Positions 43,571 through 52,515 of a stretch of DNA of 64,000 nucleotides are shown one piece after another. Each line of letters begins with the position of its first letter. Within the stretch, counting starts at the first letter, position 1. A program made the position numbers and the translations under genes. The DNA comes from Chitinophagaceae bacterium (GTDB lineage: Bacteria; Bacteroidota; Bacteroidia; Chitinophagales; Chitinophagaceae). The notes beneath the pieces were generated by a model that saw only the letters and a program-made list of their open reading frames with translations, had not been told where the DNA came from and did no database searches. Where the stretch lies: assembly GCA_016719015.1 (NCBI GenBank), contig JADKAZ010000007.1, positions 62,001-126,000 on the forward strand, given 5' to 3'.

Positions 43571-44467
43571 TTATTTATCAGCAATAAATTGATACAAATT
43601 AAAATTTCCTTTCTGATACATCGCCTCAATTTCTTTCTTCAATACCACCTTATCAAGGTCTTTCATTCTTTTTTGTTCGATCAGGTAAAAAGCTCTCTCT
43701 GCCAGTAACCAAAATGTTTTATCGTTGGTATGTGATTTCTGTAACTGGTGTGTAATGATATCTAATAATTCTGCCACACCTTCTTTTTGCGAGGCCACTG
43801 TTTTTACAACTGGTACTTCATTATAATGTTTGCTGAAAGATGGGGCCAGCATCTGGCGCAGGTTTTTTACAAACGTATCGGCATCGGGGCGGTCTGCCTT
43901 ATTAACTACAAATACATCTGCGATTTCCATCAGGCCGGCTTTCATGGTCTGTACTTCATCTCCTGCTTCGGGAACTACCACTACTACAGTAACATCAGCT
44001 AGCCCGGCAATTTCAATTTCGCTTTGTCCTACCCCTACTGTTTCTACAATGATATGGTCAAACTTAAATGCTTTTAGTAAATCTGTTATTTCGATAATTT
44101 TTGGATGGAGTCCACCCATCGAACCTCTTGTTGCCAATGAACGGATAAAAACATTCGGGTTAGTGTACCAGTCGCTCATCCTGATGCGGTCGCCGAGTAC
44201 GGCACCAAGATTAAAAGGGGAGGAGGGGTCAACACAAAGTACAGCCACTTTTTTTCCTGTTTCCACCAGCAAACCAATCAACGAATCAACTAAAGTGCTT
44301 TTTCCTGCACCCGGTGGTCCGGTGATGCCAATAATTTTTGTTGGGTTTACAGGAAGAGATTGAAGTAATGTTTCATAACCGGGTAGTTCATTCTCCACCA
44401 GCGATATGCTTCGGGCCAATGCTTTTACATCGCCCTGTTGTATTTGTTGTAATAATTCCTGCCACAT
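43571..44467 (-). CDS. meaB: MeaB/ArgK-family G3E GTPase
   Basis: MeaB protects and reloads adenosylcobalamin-dependent methylmalonyl-CoA mutase. The 298-residue protein shows the Walker A motif GITGPPGAGKSTLVDSL, the DPSSP switch (VLCVDPSSPFNLGAVLGDRIRM), the conserved SLATRGSMGG, ETVGVGQSE, and NKADRPDA as the guanine-specificity motif. The mutase genes are not in this window. Its start lies three bases from the earliest possible start of the divergent O-antigen ligase-like gene. The CDGSH gene follows at five bases. Confidence 0.95.
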   Translation of the reverse strand: MWQELLQQIQQGDVKALARSISLVENELPGYETLLQSLPVNPTKIIGITGPPGAGKSTLVDSLIGLLVETGKKVAVLCVDPSSPFNLGAVLGDRIRMSDWYTNPNVFIRSLATRGSMGGLHPKIIEITDLLKAFKFDHIIVETVGVGQSEIEIAGLADVTVVVVVPEAGDEVQTMKAGLMEIADVFVVNKADRPDADTFVKNLRQMLAPSFSKHYNEVPVVKTVASQKEGVAELLDIITHQLQKSHTNDKTFWLLAERAFYLIEQKRMKDLDKVVLKKEIEAMYQKGNFNLYQFIADK

Positions 44468-44470
44468 AGA

Positions 44471-45751
44471 ATGAACCGGATGTTGTACGTTTACAAAAGT
44501 ATGCGGAATAAGTTACAGCATTCATGGAGAAGCACTACTATTTTTATGCTGCTGGTTATAATGATGGCCGCATTGTTCTTTTCCCGTGCTATACTTTCTG
44601 TTAGTATGATGGCTTTTGTAGTTGTTTCTTTTTTACATACTGATTTCAAAAAGCATTTGCATAATTTTTTCTCAACGCCCCTTTTATGGGGAATGAGCTT
44701 ACTTTTTTTATTGCCGCTTTTGTCTGGTTGGTGGAGTACTGATAAGCAAGAGTGGGCCGATATAATCCGCATTAAACTTCCACTATTATTTCTTCCACTT
44801 GCATTTGCGGGACCCTTTCAGCTTTCAAAAAAGCAATGGGAATGGCTGGGATATATTTTTATCGGGCTGGTAACTGCCGGCACCGTTTGGAGTATGGTTT
44901 ATTATTTGACGGATGCTGCCACCATCAATGAAAGTTACCTGCGGGCAAAAAGCATCATCACTCCGTTGGAAAATGACCATGTCCGATTTAGCTGGCTGGT
45001 TAGTACAGCTGTCTTGCTGGCAGTTTTTTTATTTTATATAAAAAGAAAAGAAAACAGGCTGTTTTCATCATTACTGGTAATTGTTGCAGTTTGGTTGATG
45101 GTGTTTCTGCATATACTTGCCGTCCGGACAGGATTGTTTTCTTTTTATATAATGGTAGCGGTAACTGCGGTATGGTTGATGATAAAAAAATTGAACCCCA
45201 TAGCTTTCAGGTGGCACTATGGAGTGATGGTAATGTTATTGCTGATAGCATTACCATTCGTTGCTTATAAAACGATTCCTACTTTTCATAACCGGGTAAC
45301 TTATTTTCTTTACGACAAAGGGTATTTTGAAAAAGCCAATTATTTACCTGGGTCTACAGATGCTGTACGGGTTATTTCTCTTAAAGCCGGTTGGAATGTA
45401 ATGAACCAGCAACCGGTGAACGGAGTTGGGTTTGGGGATGTGCTGATGAAAACCAAAAAATGGTACGGTGAAAAACACCCTGATATGATTGAAGCCGATA
45501 AAATTTATCCCAGCAGTGAATGGCTGATGTACGGAGCAGGTTGTGGCTGGCCGGGATTTATCATTTTCAGTTGTATTATGCTGCTGCCGTTTTGGATAAA
45601 GATGACCCATCAACTTATTTGGTGGTTACTGAATATAACGGCTGCATTCAGCTTTTTATTTGATATCGGTTTGGAAGTCCAGTTTGGCGTATTTATTTAT
45701 GCGGTTATCATTTTGTGGTGGTGGAAATGGTTGAAAGTAGAAAAGGTGTAA
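44471..45751 (+). CDS. O-antigen ligase/polymerase-like membrane protein
   Basis: The 426-residue protein has about ten to eleven predicted membrane helices and a large soluble loop near residues 265-345, the layout of Wzy/WaaL O-antigen polymerases and ligases. The loop holds ARTGLFSF-like and GVGFGDVL segments typical of Wzy_C proteins (here LAVRTGLFSFYIMVA and QPVNGVGFGDVLMKTKKWYG). The GT2 gene next to it supports a role in lipopolysaccharide or capsule assembly. The ATG at 44471 lies only three bases from the divergent meaB start; the ATG at 44501 (MRNKLQHSWRS) leaves more room for promoters and may be used instead. Confidence 0.8.
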   Translation: MNRMLYVYKSMRNKLQHSWRSTTIFMLLVIMMAALFFSRAILSVSMMAFVVVSFLHTDFKKHLHNFFSTPLLWGMSLLFLLPLLSGWWSTDKQEWADIIRIKLPLLFLPLAFAGPFQLSKKQWEWLGYIFIGLVTAGTVWSMVYYLTDAATINESYLRAKSIITPLENDHVRFSWLVSTAVLLAVFLFYIKRKENRLFSSLLVIVAVWLMVFLHILAVRTGLFSFYIMVAVTAVWLMIKKLNPIAFRWHYGVMVMLLLIALPFVAYKTIPTFHNRVTYFLYDKGYFEKANYLPGSTDAVRVISLKAGWNVMNQQPVNGVGFGDVLMKTKKWYGEKHPDMIEADKIYPSSEWLMYGAGCGWPGFIIFSCIMLLPFWIKMTHQLIWWLLNITAAFSFLFDIGLEVQFGVFIYAVIILWWWKWLKVEKV

Positions 45752-45762
45752 TCTTTGTATAT

Positions 45763-46548
45763 ATGCAATCATTGTCTGTTGTTATTGTTTGTAAGAATGA
45801 AGCCGCTATAATCGGCCAGACATTGCAAAGCCTGCAGGGGCTTTCGGATGATATTATTGTATATGATAATGGAAGTACCGATGATACCATGGAAATTGCC
45901 CGCAGTTTTCCGGTAAGGGTTTATGAAGGAGCCTGGGAAGGATTTGGTCAAACAAAAAATACGGCTATCGGATTGGCTAAATACGACTGGATACTCAGTC
46001 TTGATGCGGATGAGGCCATTGACGATGAATTAAAAAATACGTTACTGGCATCTTCATTTACGGATGATAGCATGGTATATGAAATAAATTTTAAAAATTT
46101 CTTTGGAGATAAATGGCTGAAACATGGAGAGTGGGGAAATGATAAACATATCCGTTTATTCAACCGGAAAAAAGTAAGTTGGAATAAAGTGCCGGTACAT
46201 GAAGTGTTAGTTTTTCCGGATGGTATCAGTGTTGGTAAACTGAAAGGAAGCATCTTACACTATACGGCAACAGACCCGGAAAAATATAAATCCAAACTGT
46301 TTAAATATGCGGAGCTCAATGCTAAAAAGTATTTTGAACAGGGTAAAAAAGCAGGGCCACTTAAAAAATATGCAGCAGCTTTTTTCTCCTTAATGCAGAA
46401 TTATATTTTCAGGGCTGGTTTCCTGGATGGCAAAGCTGGCTATCAATGTGCAAAAATGTCAGCCGGCTACACCTTTTTGAAATATTCAAAGCTCAGCGAA
46501 CTAAACAGTACCGACCATCGCAATAAGAAACAGGCAACTCCGGAGTAA
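45763..46548 (+). CDS. Glycosyltransferase family 2 (WaaE/KdtX-like)
   Basis: The start at 45763 gives MQSLSVVIVCKNEAAIIGQT, the normal beginning of a GT2 domain; an ATG at 45715 lies inside the previous gene. Nucleotide-sugar binding residues are visible in VYDNGSTDDTMEIA and the metal-binding motif LSLDADEAID. Residues 95-200 (FFGDKWLKHGEWGNDKHIRL, RLFNRKKVSWNKVPVHE) fit the lipopolysaccharide core glucosyltransferase subgroup. It is 261 residues long and 11 bases downstream of the O-antigen ligase-like gene, so both are probably part of one envelope glycan unit. Confidence 0.9.
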   Translation: MQSLSVVIVCKNEAAIIGQTLQSLQGLSDDIIVYDNGSTDDTMEIARSFPVRVYEGAWEGFGQTKNTAIGLAKYDWILSLDADEAIDDELKNTLLASSFTDDSMVYEINFKNFFGDKWLKHGEWGNDKHIRLFNRKKVSWNKVPVHEVLVFPDGISVGKLKGSILHYTATDPEKYKSKLFKYAELNAKKYFEQGKKAGPLKKYAAAFFSLMQNYIFRAGFLDGKAGYQCAKMSAGYTFLKYSKLSELNSTDHRNKKQATPE

Positions 46549-46612
46549 GAGTTGTTCAACATTCCTTGTTCCTTCTTCGATATTCAATAATTTGCATCAA
46601 ACTTTTTTCAAG

Positions 46613-47254
46613 GTGACGAATTTCATTCCCCTATTTCCTCTGAACATTGTGGTGTATCCCGGTGAAGACCTTCACCTGCATATCTTCGAGCCGCGGTATA
46701 AGCAACTGATTACAGAATGCCATGCTGCACAAAAATCATTTGGTATCCCTGCCGTGATTAATAATAAGGTGCAGGATTTTGGGACTGCCGTAACCATAAC
46801 AGAACTTTCCAAAGTGTATGACAATGGCGAAATGGATATTAAAACAAAAGGGGATAAGGTTTTCAGGATACTGGAAGTAATAGAAGAAATACCGGATAAG
46901 CTATATAGCGGTGCCATTGTAAACTATCCTGATAATTATGAACGGGGCAACCCGGAGCTGATGCGTAAAATGATGGCCAGTATAAGGGAACTGCATCAGT
47001 TATTAAATGTGAAGAAGGATTTTAAAAAAGAGGATGGGGCGTTAAGTGCTTATGATGTGGCCCATCATGTGGGGCTTTCGCTGGAAGAAGAATATGAACT
47101 ACTGAACCTGCTTGATGAAAGGCAGCGGAGGGAATACCTGAAAAGGCATTTAACCAAAGTAATACCCATGGTGGCAGGGATGGAACAACTGAAAGAAAAA
47201 ATAAAACTGAACGGGCATTTTAAAAACCTCGGCGGAGTAGATTTGGGGAAGTAA
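46613..47254 (+). CDS. Lon N-terminal (substrate-binding) domain protein
   Basis: No ATG is available at the 5' end. A GTG at 46613 gives MTNFIPLFPLNIVVYPGEDL, the usual start of LON_substr_bdg proteins; a TTG at 46592 would add seven residues. The domain (residues about 3-190) shows LHLHIFEPRYKQLI and KTKGDKVFRILEV, without the ATPase or protease parts of Lon. Stand-alone Lon-N proteins are common, and their job is unclear, possibly as adaptors for protein turnover. The C-terminal half is helical (LLDERQRREYLKRHLTKVIP). It precedes coaX by 19 bases on the same strand. Confidence 0.87.
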   Translation: MTNFIPLFPLNIVVYPGEDLHLHIFEPRYKQLITECHAAQKSFGIPAVINNKVQDFGTAVTITELSKVYDNGEMDIKTKGDKVFRILEVIEEIPDKLYSGAIVNYPDNYERGNPELMRKMMASIRELHQLLNVKKDFKKEDGALSAYDVAHHVGLSLEEEYELLNLLDERQRREYLKRHLTKVIPMVAGMEQLKEKIKLNGHFKNLGGVDLGK

Positions 47255-47273
47255 CCGTCAATAAAAAATATTC

Positions 47274-48002
47274 ATGTCAACAACCCTCTGTTTCGATTTT
47301 GGTAACACCCGGAAAAAAGTAGCTGTCTTCCAGGAGGCGGAAATCAAAGAAGCGATTGTACTGGAGGATGACTCCAATGAAACCATTCAATCGCTGATCA
47401 ACCAGTTTCAACCACAGAAATCTATTCTTTCTTCGGTGATTGATCATAACATGGCGATAGAAGAATTGCTGGCCGCAAAAACAAAATTTCACAAACTCAG
47501 TCATCTTACGAAAGTTGCTTTTACGACACCTGTTGGTAAACCCGAAACCATCGGTGCCGACAGGCTCGCCTTATCAGCCGCAGCTGTTCATTATTACCCC
47601 GATAAGAACAATCTTGTCATCGGCCTTGGCACCTGCATCACTTACAATTTTATTAATAAGTACCATGAGTTTGTTGGAGGTGCTATTTCTCCGGGACTGG
47701 AAATGCGGCTGAAAGCATTGAATTATTACACGGCTAAATTGCCGTTGGTAAAACCAGATAGTAATTTGCCATTGATTGGCTACGATACTACTACCAATAT
47801 CCTCTCAGGAGTAGTGCTGGGAATGGCCAAAGAGATGGATGGATTTATAGATGCATACCGGGAAAGGTTCAGGAACTTTAACGTCCTGTTAACCGGGGGT
47901 GATATAGTCTATTTGGCTTCGCACCTTAAAAACAAGATATTTGCAGACCCTGATTTAATCTTTAAAGGTCTGTATGCAATTAGTGAAGTTAATAACCCCT
48001 AA
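47274..48002 (+). CDS. coaX: Type III pantothenate kinase
   Basis: CoaX phosphorylates pantothenate in the first step of coenzyme A synthesis. The 242-residue ASKHA-fold protein has the N-terminal phosphate motif LCFDFGNTRKKVAVF, the central TIGADRLALSAAAV, a second phosphate motif NLVIGLGTCITYNFI, and GGAISPGLEMRLKAL, followed by LTGGDIVYL. The Asp in CFDFGNT and the Asp in GADR fit the catalytic and metal-binding positions. Its 3' end overlaps the outer-membrane protein gene by 29 bases, which suggests coupled expression with envelope genes. Confidence 0.95.
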   Translation: MSTTLCFDFGNTRKKVAVFQEAEIKEAIVLEDDSNETIQSLINQFQPQKSILSSVIDHNMAIEELLAAKTKFHKLSHLTKVAFTTPVGKPETIGADRLALSAAAVHYYPDKNNLVIGLGTCITYNFINKYHEFVGGAISPGLEMRLKALNYYTAKLPLVKPDSNLPLIGYDTTTNILSGVVLGMAKEMDGFIDAYRERFRNFNVLLTGGDIVYLASHLKNKIFADPDLIFKGLYAISEVNNP

Positions 48003-49407
48003 GAGAATCAAGACGTTACACTGCTTATTCCTGACGATCCTGGTTTTATTTCTGACTACTGTTACCCCTGTTTTTTCGCAGGATAACTCTCCATATTCCC
48101 GTTATGGCATTGGCGACCTTGTTCCATCCACACCTGTAACTAACAGGGGCATGGGCGGCATTTCAGCCGGATACACCGATTTTTTATCTGTCAATTTTAG
48201 CAATCCGGCCTCCTATTCTTCCTTCCAGGCGGTGCTGGAGCCGAAGTCAAAGAAATTAGTATCGGGCAGGGCGATATTTGATGTCGGATTAAATTTTGAA
48301 AACCGTACACTCAGGGAACCGCCACCATCAACGGCACAAAAATTTACTGCCAGTAACGCTTTGTTTTCTTACATCCAGGTGGGTGTACCGATTAAAAATA
48401 ATTGGGGATTAAGCTTTGGGCTTCGTCCTATTTCAAGAATCAGCTACAATATCCTTCGCAGCGAAAGATTAAAAGACCCCCTTACAGGATTGCCCATCGA
48501 CAGTGCCCGGACAAATTATACGGGAACTGGCGGATCTTATCTTGCATCAGTTGGTACAGGGTTTAGTCTTTTTTCAAAAGTGAGAGAGAGTAAAAATAAA
48601 ATGGTGGAAGCTTTAAGCATTGGTTTTAATGCCGGCTATTATTTTGGTGCCAAAGATTACAGCAGCCGCAGAAGCTTAATCAATGATACGATAGATTATT
48701 ACCAGGCTAATTACGAAACAAAAACAAACTACGGCAGCTTGTTTTTTAATGCGGGATTGCAATACAAGGTGCCGTTGAATAAAAAAATATTGTTTACCAT
48801 TGGTGCCTATGGTAACTGGGGGCAAAAAATAAATGCTACACAGGATGTATTGAGAGAAACTTTTTTGTATGATGAAAATGTAGGTTACCTGCGCCTGGAT
48901 AGTGTATCAGACCGGCGAAACGTAAAAGGAAAAATTGAAATTCCATCATCTTATACTATTGGCTTTGTGGCACAGAAAGCTGCTATCAGCAGTAAAGAGG
49001 GTGGATGGCTGATTGGCCTTGATTTTACCCAGCAGAACTGGAGCCAGTATCGTTTTTACGGGCAGACTGATTCCGTAAGAAATAAATGGGAAGTAAAAGT
49101 AGGCGGACAATTTAACCCGATACCTAAAAGAAATTATTTTAGTAATGTAGCGTACCGGGTTGGATTTTTTATGGGGCCAGATTATATACAAGTGAAAGAG
49201 AAAATGATGCAGTTTGGTGCCTCATTTGGTTTGGGCTTACCGGTTGCATTAAGCCGCCAGGCGCCTAACCAGGTTACATTGGTTAATCTTGCATTTGAAT
49301 ATGGTAAAAGGGGAAATAATGATAATTTGCTAAAGGAAAACATGTTCAGGTTTTCACTGGGCTTCTCCCTCAGCGATTTCTGGTTTATCAAAAGGAAGTA
49401 TGATTAA
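47974..49407 (+). CDS. Outer-membrane beta-barrel protein
   Basis: The 477-residue protein has a signal peptide (LHCLFLTILVLFLTTVTPVFSQ). The mature part begins SPYSRYGIGDLVPSTPVTNRGMGGISAG, as in many Bacteroidota FadL/OmpP1-like barrels, and then alternates amphipathic strands (GLSFGLRPISRISYNI, LSIGFNAGYYFGAKDY, FRFSLGFSLSDFWFIK). No precise substrate can be given. The gene overlaps coaX upstream and lptC downstream. A link to lipid or lipopolysaccharide traffic is suggested by the lptC neighbour only. Confidence 0.8.
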   Translation: MQLVKLITPKRIKTLHCLFLTILVLFLTTVTPVFSQDNSPYSRYGIGDLVPSTPVTNRGMGGISAGYTDFLSVNFSNPASYSSFQAVLEPKSKKLVSGRAIFDVGLNFENRTLREPPPSTAQKFTASNALFSYIQVGVPIKNNWGLSFGLRPISRISYNILRSERLKDPLTGLPIDSARTNYTGTGGSYLASVGTGFSLFSKVRESKNKMVEALSIGFNAGYYFGAKDYSSRRSLINDTIDYYQANYETKTNYGSLFFNAGLQYKVPLNKKILFTIGAYGNWGQKINATQDVLRETFLYDENVGYLRLDSVSDRRNVKGKIEIPSSYTIGFVAQKAAISSKEGGWLIGLDFTQQNWSQYRFYGQTDSVRNKWEVKVGGQFNPIPKRNYFSNVAYRVGFFMGPDYIQVKEKMMQFGASFGLGLPVALSRQAPNQVTLVNLAFEYGKRGNNDNLLKENMFRFSLGFSLSDFWFIKRKYD

Positions 49408-49975
49408 TTTCTTTTTTTATAAAAAACTTTTTTACACAGCAGCTCTTTTTACAGGCTGCTGTTTTGTTTGCAGTTGTGAGAATGATGTGAAAGTGATTGA
49501 TGATATGACGAAGAAAGTGGTGATGAGAGAAGAGGCGGTAAATGTAGAAAGTATGCTGAGCCAGGAAGGGAAACTGAAAGCTATCTTAAAAGCACCATTG
49601 ATGTTGCGGGTCTTTGCTGATACCGTCTATGCTGAATTTCCAAAATCTCTTCATTGCGATTTTTATAATGAAAGTACCCAGATAGAAACCTGGCTGGATA
49701 GTAAATACGGAAAATACTTTGAGACGCTTGGCAAAGTGTACCTGCGGGATAGTGTGATTGTGATTACCACGAAAGGCGATACACTAAAGAGCCCCGACCT
49801 CTGGTGGGATCAGAATAAAAAAATGTTTTACACTGACAAATATGCCACCTACCACTCACCCGGCAAACAAGTGTCAGGTACTATTGGCCTGGAAGCCACC
49901 CAGGACCTTACCAGCATAATTTTCAAACAACCCATCGGTACCATCCAGGTATCTGAAAGCGGTTTTCCGCAATAG
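49400..49975 (+). CDS. lptC: LPS export periplasmic lipoprotein LptC
   Basis: The 191-residue lipoprotein (lipobox near TGCCFVCSCEND) has the LptC/DUF1239 pattern: VVMREEAVNVESMLSQEGKLKAIL, then a jelly-roll of short strands with VYAEFPKSLHCDFYN and VYLRDSVIVITTKGDTL, SPDLWWDQNKKMFYTDKYA, and SGTIGLEATQDLTSI. LptC bridges the inner-membrane Lpt ABC transporter to LptA in lipopolysaccharide export. In Bacteroidota LptC is often a lipoprotein, as here. Its ATG overlaps the end of the barrel gene by eight bases. Confidence 0.85.
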   Translation: MINFFFYKKLFYTAALFTGCCFVCSCENDVKVIDDMTKKVVMREEAVNVESMLSQEGKLKAILKAPLMLRVFADTVYAEFPKSLHCDFYNESTQIETWLDSKYGKYFETLGKVYLRDSVIVITTKGDTLKSPDLWWDQNKKMFYTDKYATYHSPGKQVSGTIGLEATQDLTSIIFKQPIGTIQVSESGFPQ

Positions 49976-50131
49976 TGATGGATCCACTGAAAGGCTAACT
50001 ATCCCAACACCTTCAACTATTCTTAAACTCCAATCAGTATCTTTAGGATTCACATGGTTAAATGACCTGTGGTAATTACAAATAATAAAGCTGCCTACCG
50101 GACTGGCAGGCTACAAACTACAAACAGATTT

Positions 50132-51121
50132 ATGGAATATCGCTACTTGGGAAAAACAGGACTCCAGCTGAGTGTGCTTTCATTTGGCAGTTGGGTTAGT
50201 TTTCACAAACAGATTGATGATAGTGTGGCTGATGAATTGATGGGCATCGCCTATGACAATGGCGTTAATTTTTTCGACAATGCTGAAGTATATGCATTAG
50301 GAGAAAGCGAAAAGATGATGGGCCGGGTACTAAAAAAGAAAAACTGGGACCGTAGTTCTTATACTGTTTCCTCCAAAGCCTTCTGGGGTTGGCGGGGAAA
50401 AGAGAATAAACCCAATCAAACGGGACTTAGCAGAAAACATCTGATAGAAGCCTGCCATGAAGCGTTACAACGGTTGCAAATGGATTACCTCGACATGTAT
50501 TTCTGTCACCGTCCGGATAAAGGAACACCGATTGAAGAAACGGTGTGGACGATGCACAATCTTATCCAGCAGGGAAAAATTTTATATTGGGGCACCAGCG
50601 AATGGAGTGGTGTAGAAATTATGGAAGCACACCGGGCAGCACAGCAGTATGGATTGATTGGACCTTCCATGGAGCAACCGCAATACAATTTGCTGGAACG
50701 TAATAAAATCGAAAATGAATTCCTGATGGTTTTTAAAACAGTGGGTATGGGTACTACTATCTGGAGCCCATTAGCCTCCGGCCTGTTAAGTGGAAAATAT
50801 AACGAAGGAATACCGGAGGGAAGCCGTTTTGGTTTAACTGGTTTCGACTGGCTGAAAGACCGGTGGATGAAAGATGAACTGCTGAATAAGGTGAGGAAGT
50901 TGGCTGACCTGGCAAAAGAACTGGGTATATCCATGGCGCAACTCAGCATAGCCTGGTGTATAAAAAATCCGAACGTAACGACCGCTATCCTTGGAGCCAC
51001 CAACAAGCAACAATTACTGGAAAATTTAAAAGCATCAGCTGCAATAGAAAAATTATCTGCTGAAGTAATGCAGCGGATAGATGAAATAGTACAAACCAAA
51101 CCTGTTTTACCAGAATTTTAA
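50132..51121 (+). CDS. Aldo/keto reductase (Kv-beta/YghZ type)
   Basis: The ATG at 50132 gives MEYRYLGKTGLQLSVLSFGS, the standard AKR start; an upstream GTG at 50069 would add a non-conserved leader. Residues of the AKR tetrad are visible: Asp in FFDNAEVYALGESE with its Tyr, Lys in VSSKAFWGW and His in YFCHRPDKGTPIEET. NADPH-binding segments WSPLASGLLSGKYN and AILGATNKQQLLENL close the barrel. The length of 329 residues and the motifs match the voltage-gated channel beta-subunit-like group of bacterial AKRs. The SDR gene follows at ten bases, so the two reductases are probably co-expressed. Confidence 0.92.
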   Translation: MEYRYLGKTGLQLSVLSFGSWVSFHKQIDDSVADELMGIAYDNGVNFFDNAEVYALGESEKMMGRVLKKKNWDRSSYTVSSKAFWGWRGKENKPNQTGLSRKHLIEACHEALQRLQMDYLDMYFCHRPDKGTPIEETVWTMHNLIQQGKILYWGTSEWSGVEIMEAHRAAQQYGLIGPSMEQPQYNLLERNKIENEFLMVFKTVGMGTTIWSPLASGLLSGKYNEGIPEGSRFGLTGFDWLKDRWMKDELLNKVRKLADLAKELGISMAQLSIAWCIKNPNVTTAILGATNKQQLLENLKASAAIEKLSAEVMQRIDEIVQTKPVLPEF

Positions 51122-51131
51122 AAAAAATAGC

Positions 51132-51950
51132 ATGTCATTCAACAACAAAACTGCTCTTATAACCGGTGCTACCAGAGGAATCGGAAAAGCAATTGCCTTA
51201 CGCCTCGCTAAAGAAGGTGCCAACATTGTGATTGCTGCTAAAAGTGTGGAAGAGAATGCCAAATTGGGCGGAACCATTTTTTCGGCAGCCGCTGAAATAG
51301 AAGCAGCCGGAGGAAAAGCCTTAGCCGTGCAATGCGATATCCGTTTTGAAGACCAAATACAAAATGTGGTAGATAAAGCTATCGCCACATTTGGTGGTAT
51401 AGATATTTTAGTGAATAATGCATCAGCCATTTCACTCACTTCTACCGAGCAGACAGAAGTCAAAAGGTTTGACCTGATGCACAGCATAAATGTGCGGGGC
51501 ACTTTCTTAGTGGGCAAAGCCTGTATTCCGCATCTAAGAAAAGCAGAGAATCCGCATATACTTACGTTATCACCACCTATCAACCTTGATCCCAAATGGT
51601 TTGAGAAGCATGTGGCTTATACACTTACCAAATACAGTATGAGTATGATGACGGTGGGCTGGGCCAAAGAATTAAAGAAAGACCGCATCGCCGCCAACTC
51701 ACTCTGGCCACGGACCACCATTGATACAGCAGCCGTAAGAAATTTACTAGGTGGGCAAATGCTGGCTAATATGAGCCGCACCGTAGATATTCTGGCCGAC
51801 GCTGCGTATTATATTCTTCGACAACCCTCGGGTGAATGTACGGGCAACTTATTCGTGGATGAACAAGTATTGGCTAAAGAAGGTATTACTGATCTGGAAA
51901 AATATTCAGTAGTGCCGGGGGCACAGTTGTATACGGACTTGTTTGTGTAG
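51132..51950 (+). CDS. Short-chain dehydrogenase/reductase (HSDL2-like)
   Basis: The 272-residue SDR has the cofactor motif TGATRGIGKAIALRLAKEG, VQCDIRF, NNASAISLTS, and an active-site YTLTKYSM segment with the Tyr-x-x-x-Lys pair; the usual Ser is in LTLSPPINLDPKWF. That segment resembles the HSDL2-like subgroup linked to lipid metabolism. The NADP-type basic residue (AAKS) follows the second strand. It ends 34 bases before the homopolymer block at 51985, so the downstream context cannot be trusted. Confidence 0.9.
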   Translation: MSFNNKTALITGATRGIGKAIALRLAKEGANIVIAAKSVEENAKLGGTIFSAAAEIEAAGGKALAVQCDIRFEDQIQNVVDKAIATFGGIDILVNNASAISLTSTEQTEVKRFDLMHSINVRGTFLVGKACIPHLRKAENPHILTLSPPINLDPKWFEKHVAYTLTKYSMSMMTVGWAKELKKDRIAANSLWPRTTIDTAAVRNLLGGQMLANMSRTVDILADAAYYILRQPSGECTGNLFVDEQVLAKEGITDLEKYSVVPGAQLYTDLFV

Positions 51951-51984
51951 ATCAATATGATTCTAATCCGCCTGCCCCCGGGGA

Positions 51985-52081
51985 CCCCCCCCCCCCCCCC
52001 CCCCCCCCCCCTTTTTAGGAGGTTAAAAAAGGAAGGAGAAAAAAAGAAAAAACCCCCCGAAAAGGGGGGGGGGGAAAAAAA
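51985..52081. repeat. Homopolymer block: 27 C, then T, A, C, G and A runs
   Basis: A run of 27 C (51985-52011) is followed by TTTTT, several A runs, CCCCCC, AAAA, an 11-base G run (52064-52074) and a 7-base A run. Nothing like this occurs elsewhere in the window. It sits just where the SET-domain protein loses similarity to its family. Read on the minus strand the translation becomes runs of Phe, Pro and Gly. I regard this as probable low-quality or mis-assembled sequence, and the join between the SDR and SET genes as unproven. Confidence 0.75.
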
Positions 52082-52478
52082 GAACAATACTCCCATAATC
52101 CACCAGCAATTCTTCCCCGGCTTTAATGTCACGAAGAGCTTCAAACTGTTCACCATCATTAACGGATATCATATTGAATTGCGATGAGTGATTCAGGTAA
52201 AGCACCAGGTCCATTATTTTAAAACCATAATCAGGCACAAAATAATTTTCCTCATCATACAGGCAATAGGTTTCTACCAGGTTGCGGGAGTGGGCAGGTA
52301 GTTTTTCCACTTCATCAATGGAAACTTTAATCCATTCACCGATGCCGGCAGAAAAAATAGTGCGGCAACCTTTAGGAATATCACGGATCGCAAATACACC
52401 AATGCCTTCTATGGGCGATGGCTTCAGCATTACATACGTATCCTGTTGTAATTCAAGAAGCAACTGTTCCTTTGTCAT
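52023..52478 (-). CDS. SET-domain protein, C-terminus corrupted by homopolymers
   Basis: The genuine part is 52082-52478 (about 132 residues). It shows the SET motifs KPSPIEGIGVFAIRDIPKG, YLNHSSQFNM, and LRDIKAGEELLVDYG, which form the SAM and active-site pocket of lysine methyltransferases. Short stand-alone SET proteins are widespread in Bacteroidota, with unknown targets. Beyond VDYGSIV the frame passes into the block at 51985-52081 and becomes low complexity, so the last residues and the stop are not reliable. A real protein would likely end a few residues after VDYG. The lysS gene is on the same strand 37 bases upstream. Confidence 0.8.
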   Translation of the reverse strand: MTKEQLLLELQQDTYVMLKPSPIEGIGVFAIRDIPKGCRTIFSAGIGEWIKVSIDEVEKLPAHSRNLVETYCLYDEENYFVPDYGFKIMDLVLYLNHSSQFNMISVNDGEQFEALRDIKAGEELLVDYGSIVLFFPPPLFGGFFLFFSFLF

Positions 52479-52515
52479 TAATCAGTAGTTGTGAAATGAC
52501 TTCGTCTGTTGTAAA

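Noticed and set aside
43830..44363. A 177-residue plus-strand open frame
   Set aside because: It is antisense to meaB, whose motifs are complete; the product has no recognisable features.
50506..51099. A 197-residue minus-strand open frame
   Set aside because: It is antisense to the aldo/keto reductase and looks like a codon-bias shadow.
51107..51595. A 162-residue minus-strand open frame
   Set aside because: It is antisense to the SDR gene, which has its cofactor and active-site motifs.
51985..52011. C27 run as a natural G-quadruplex or phase-variation tract
   Set aside because: The whole surrounding block is homopolymers of all four bases and corrupts a SET gene, so artefact is more likely; kept only as a quality finding.
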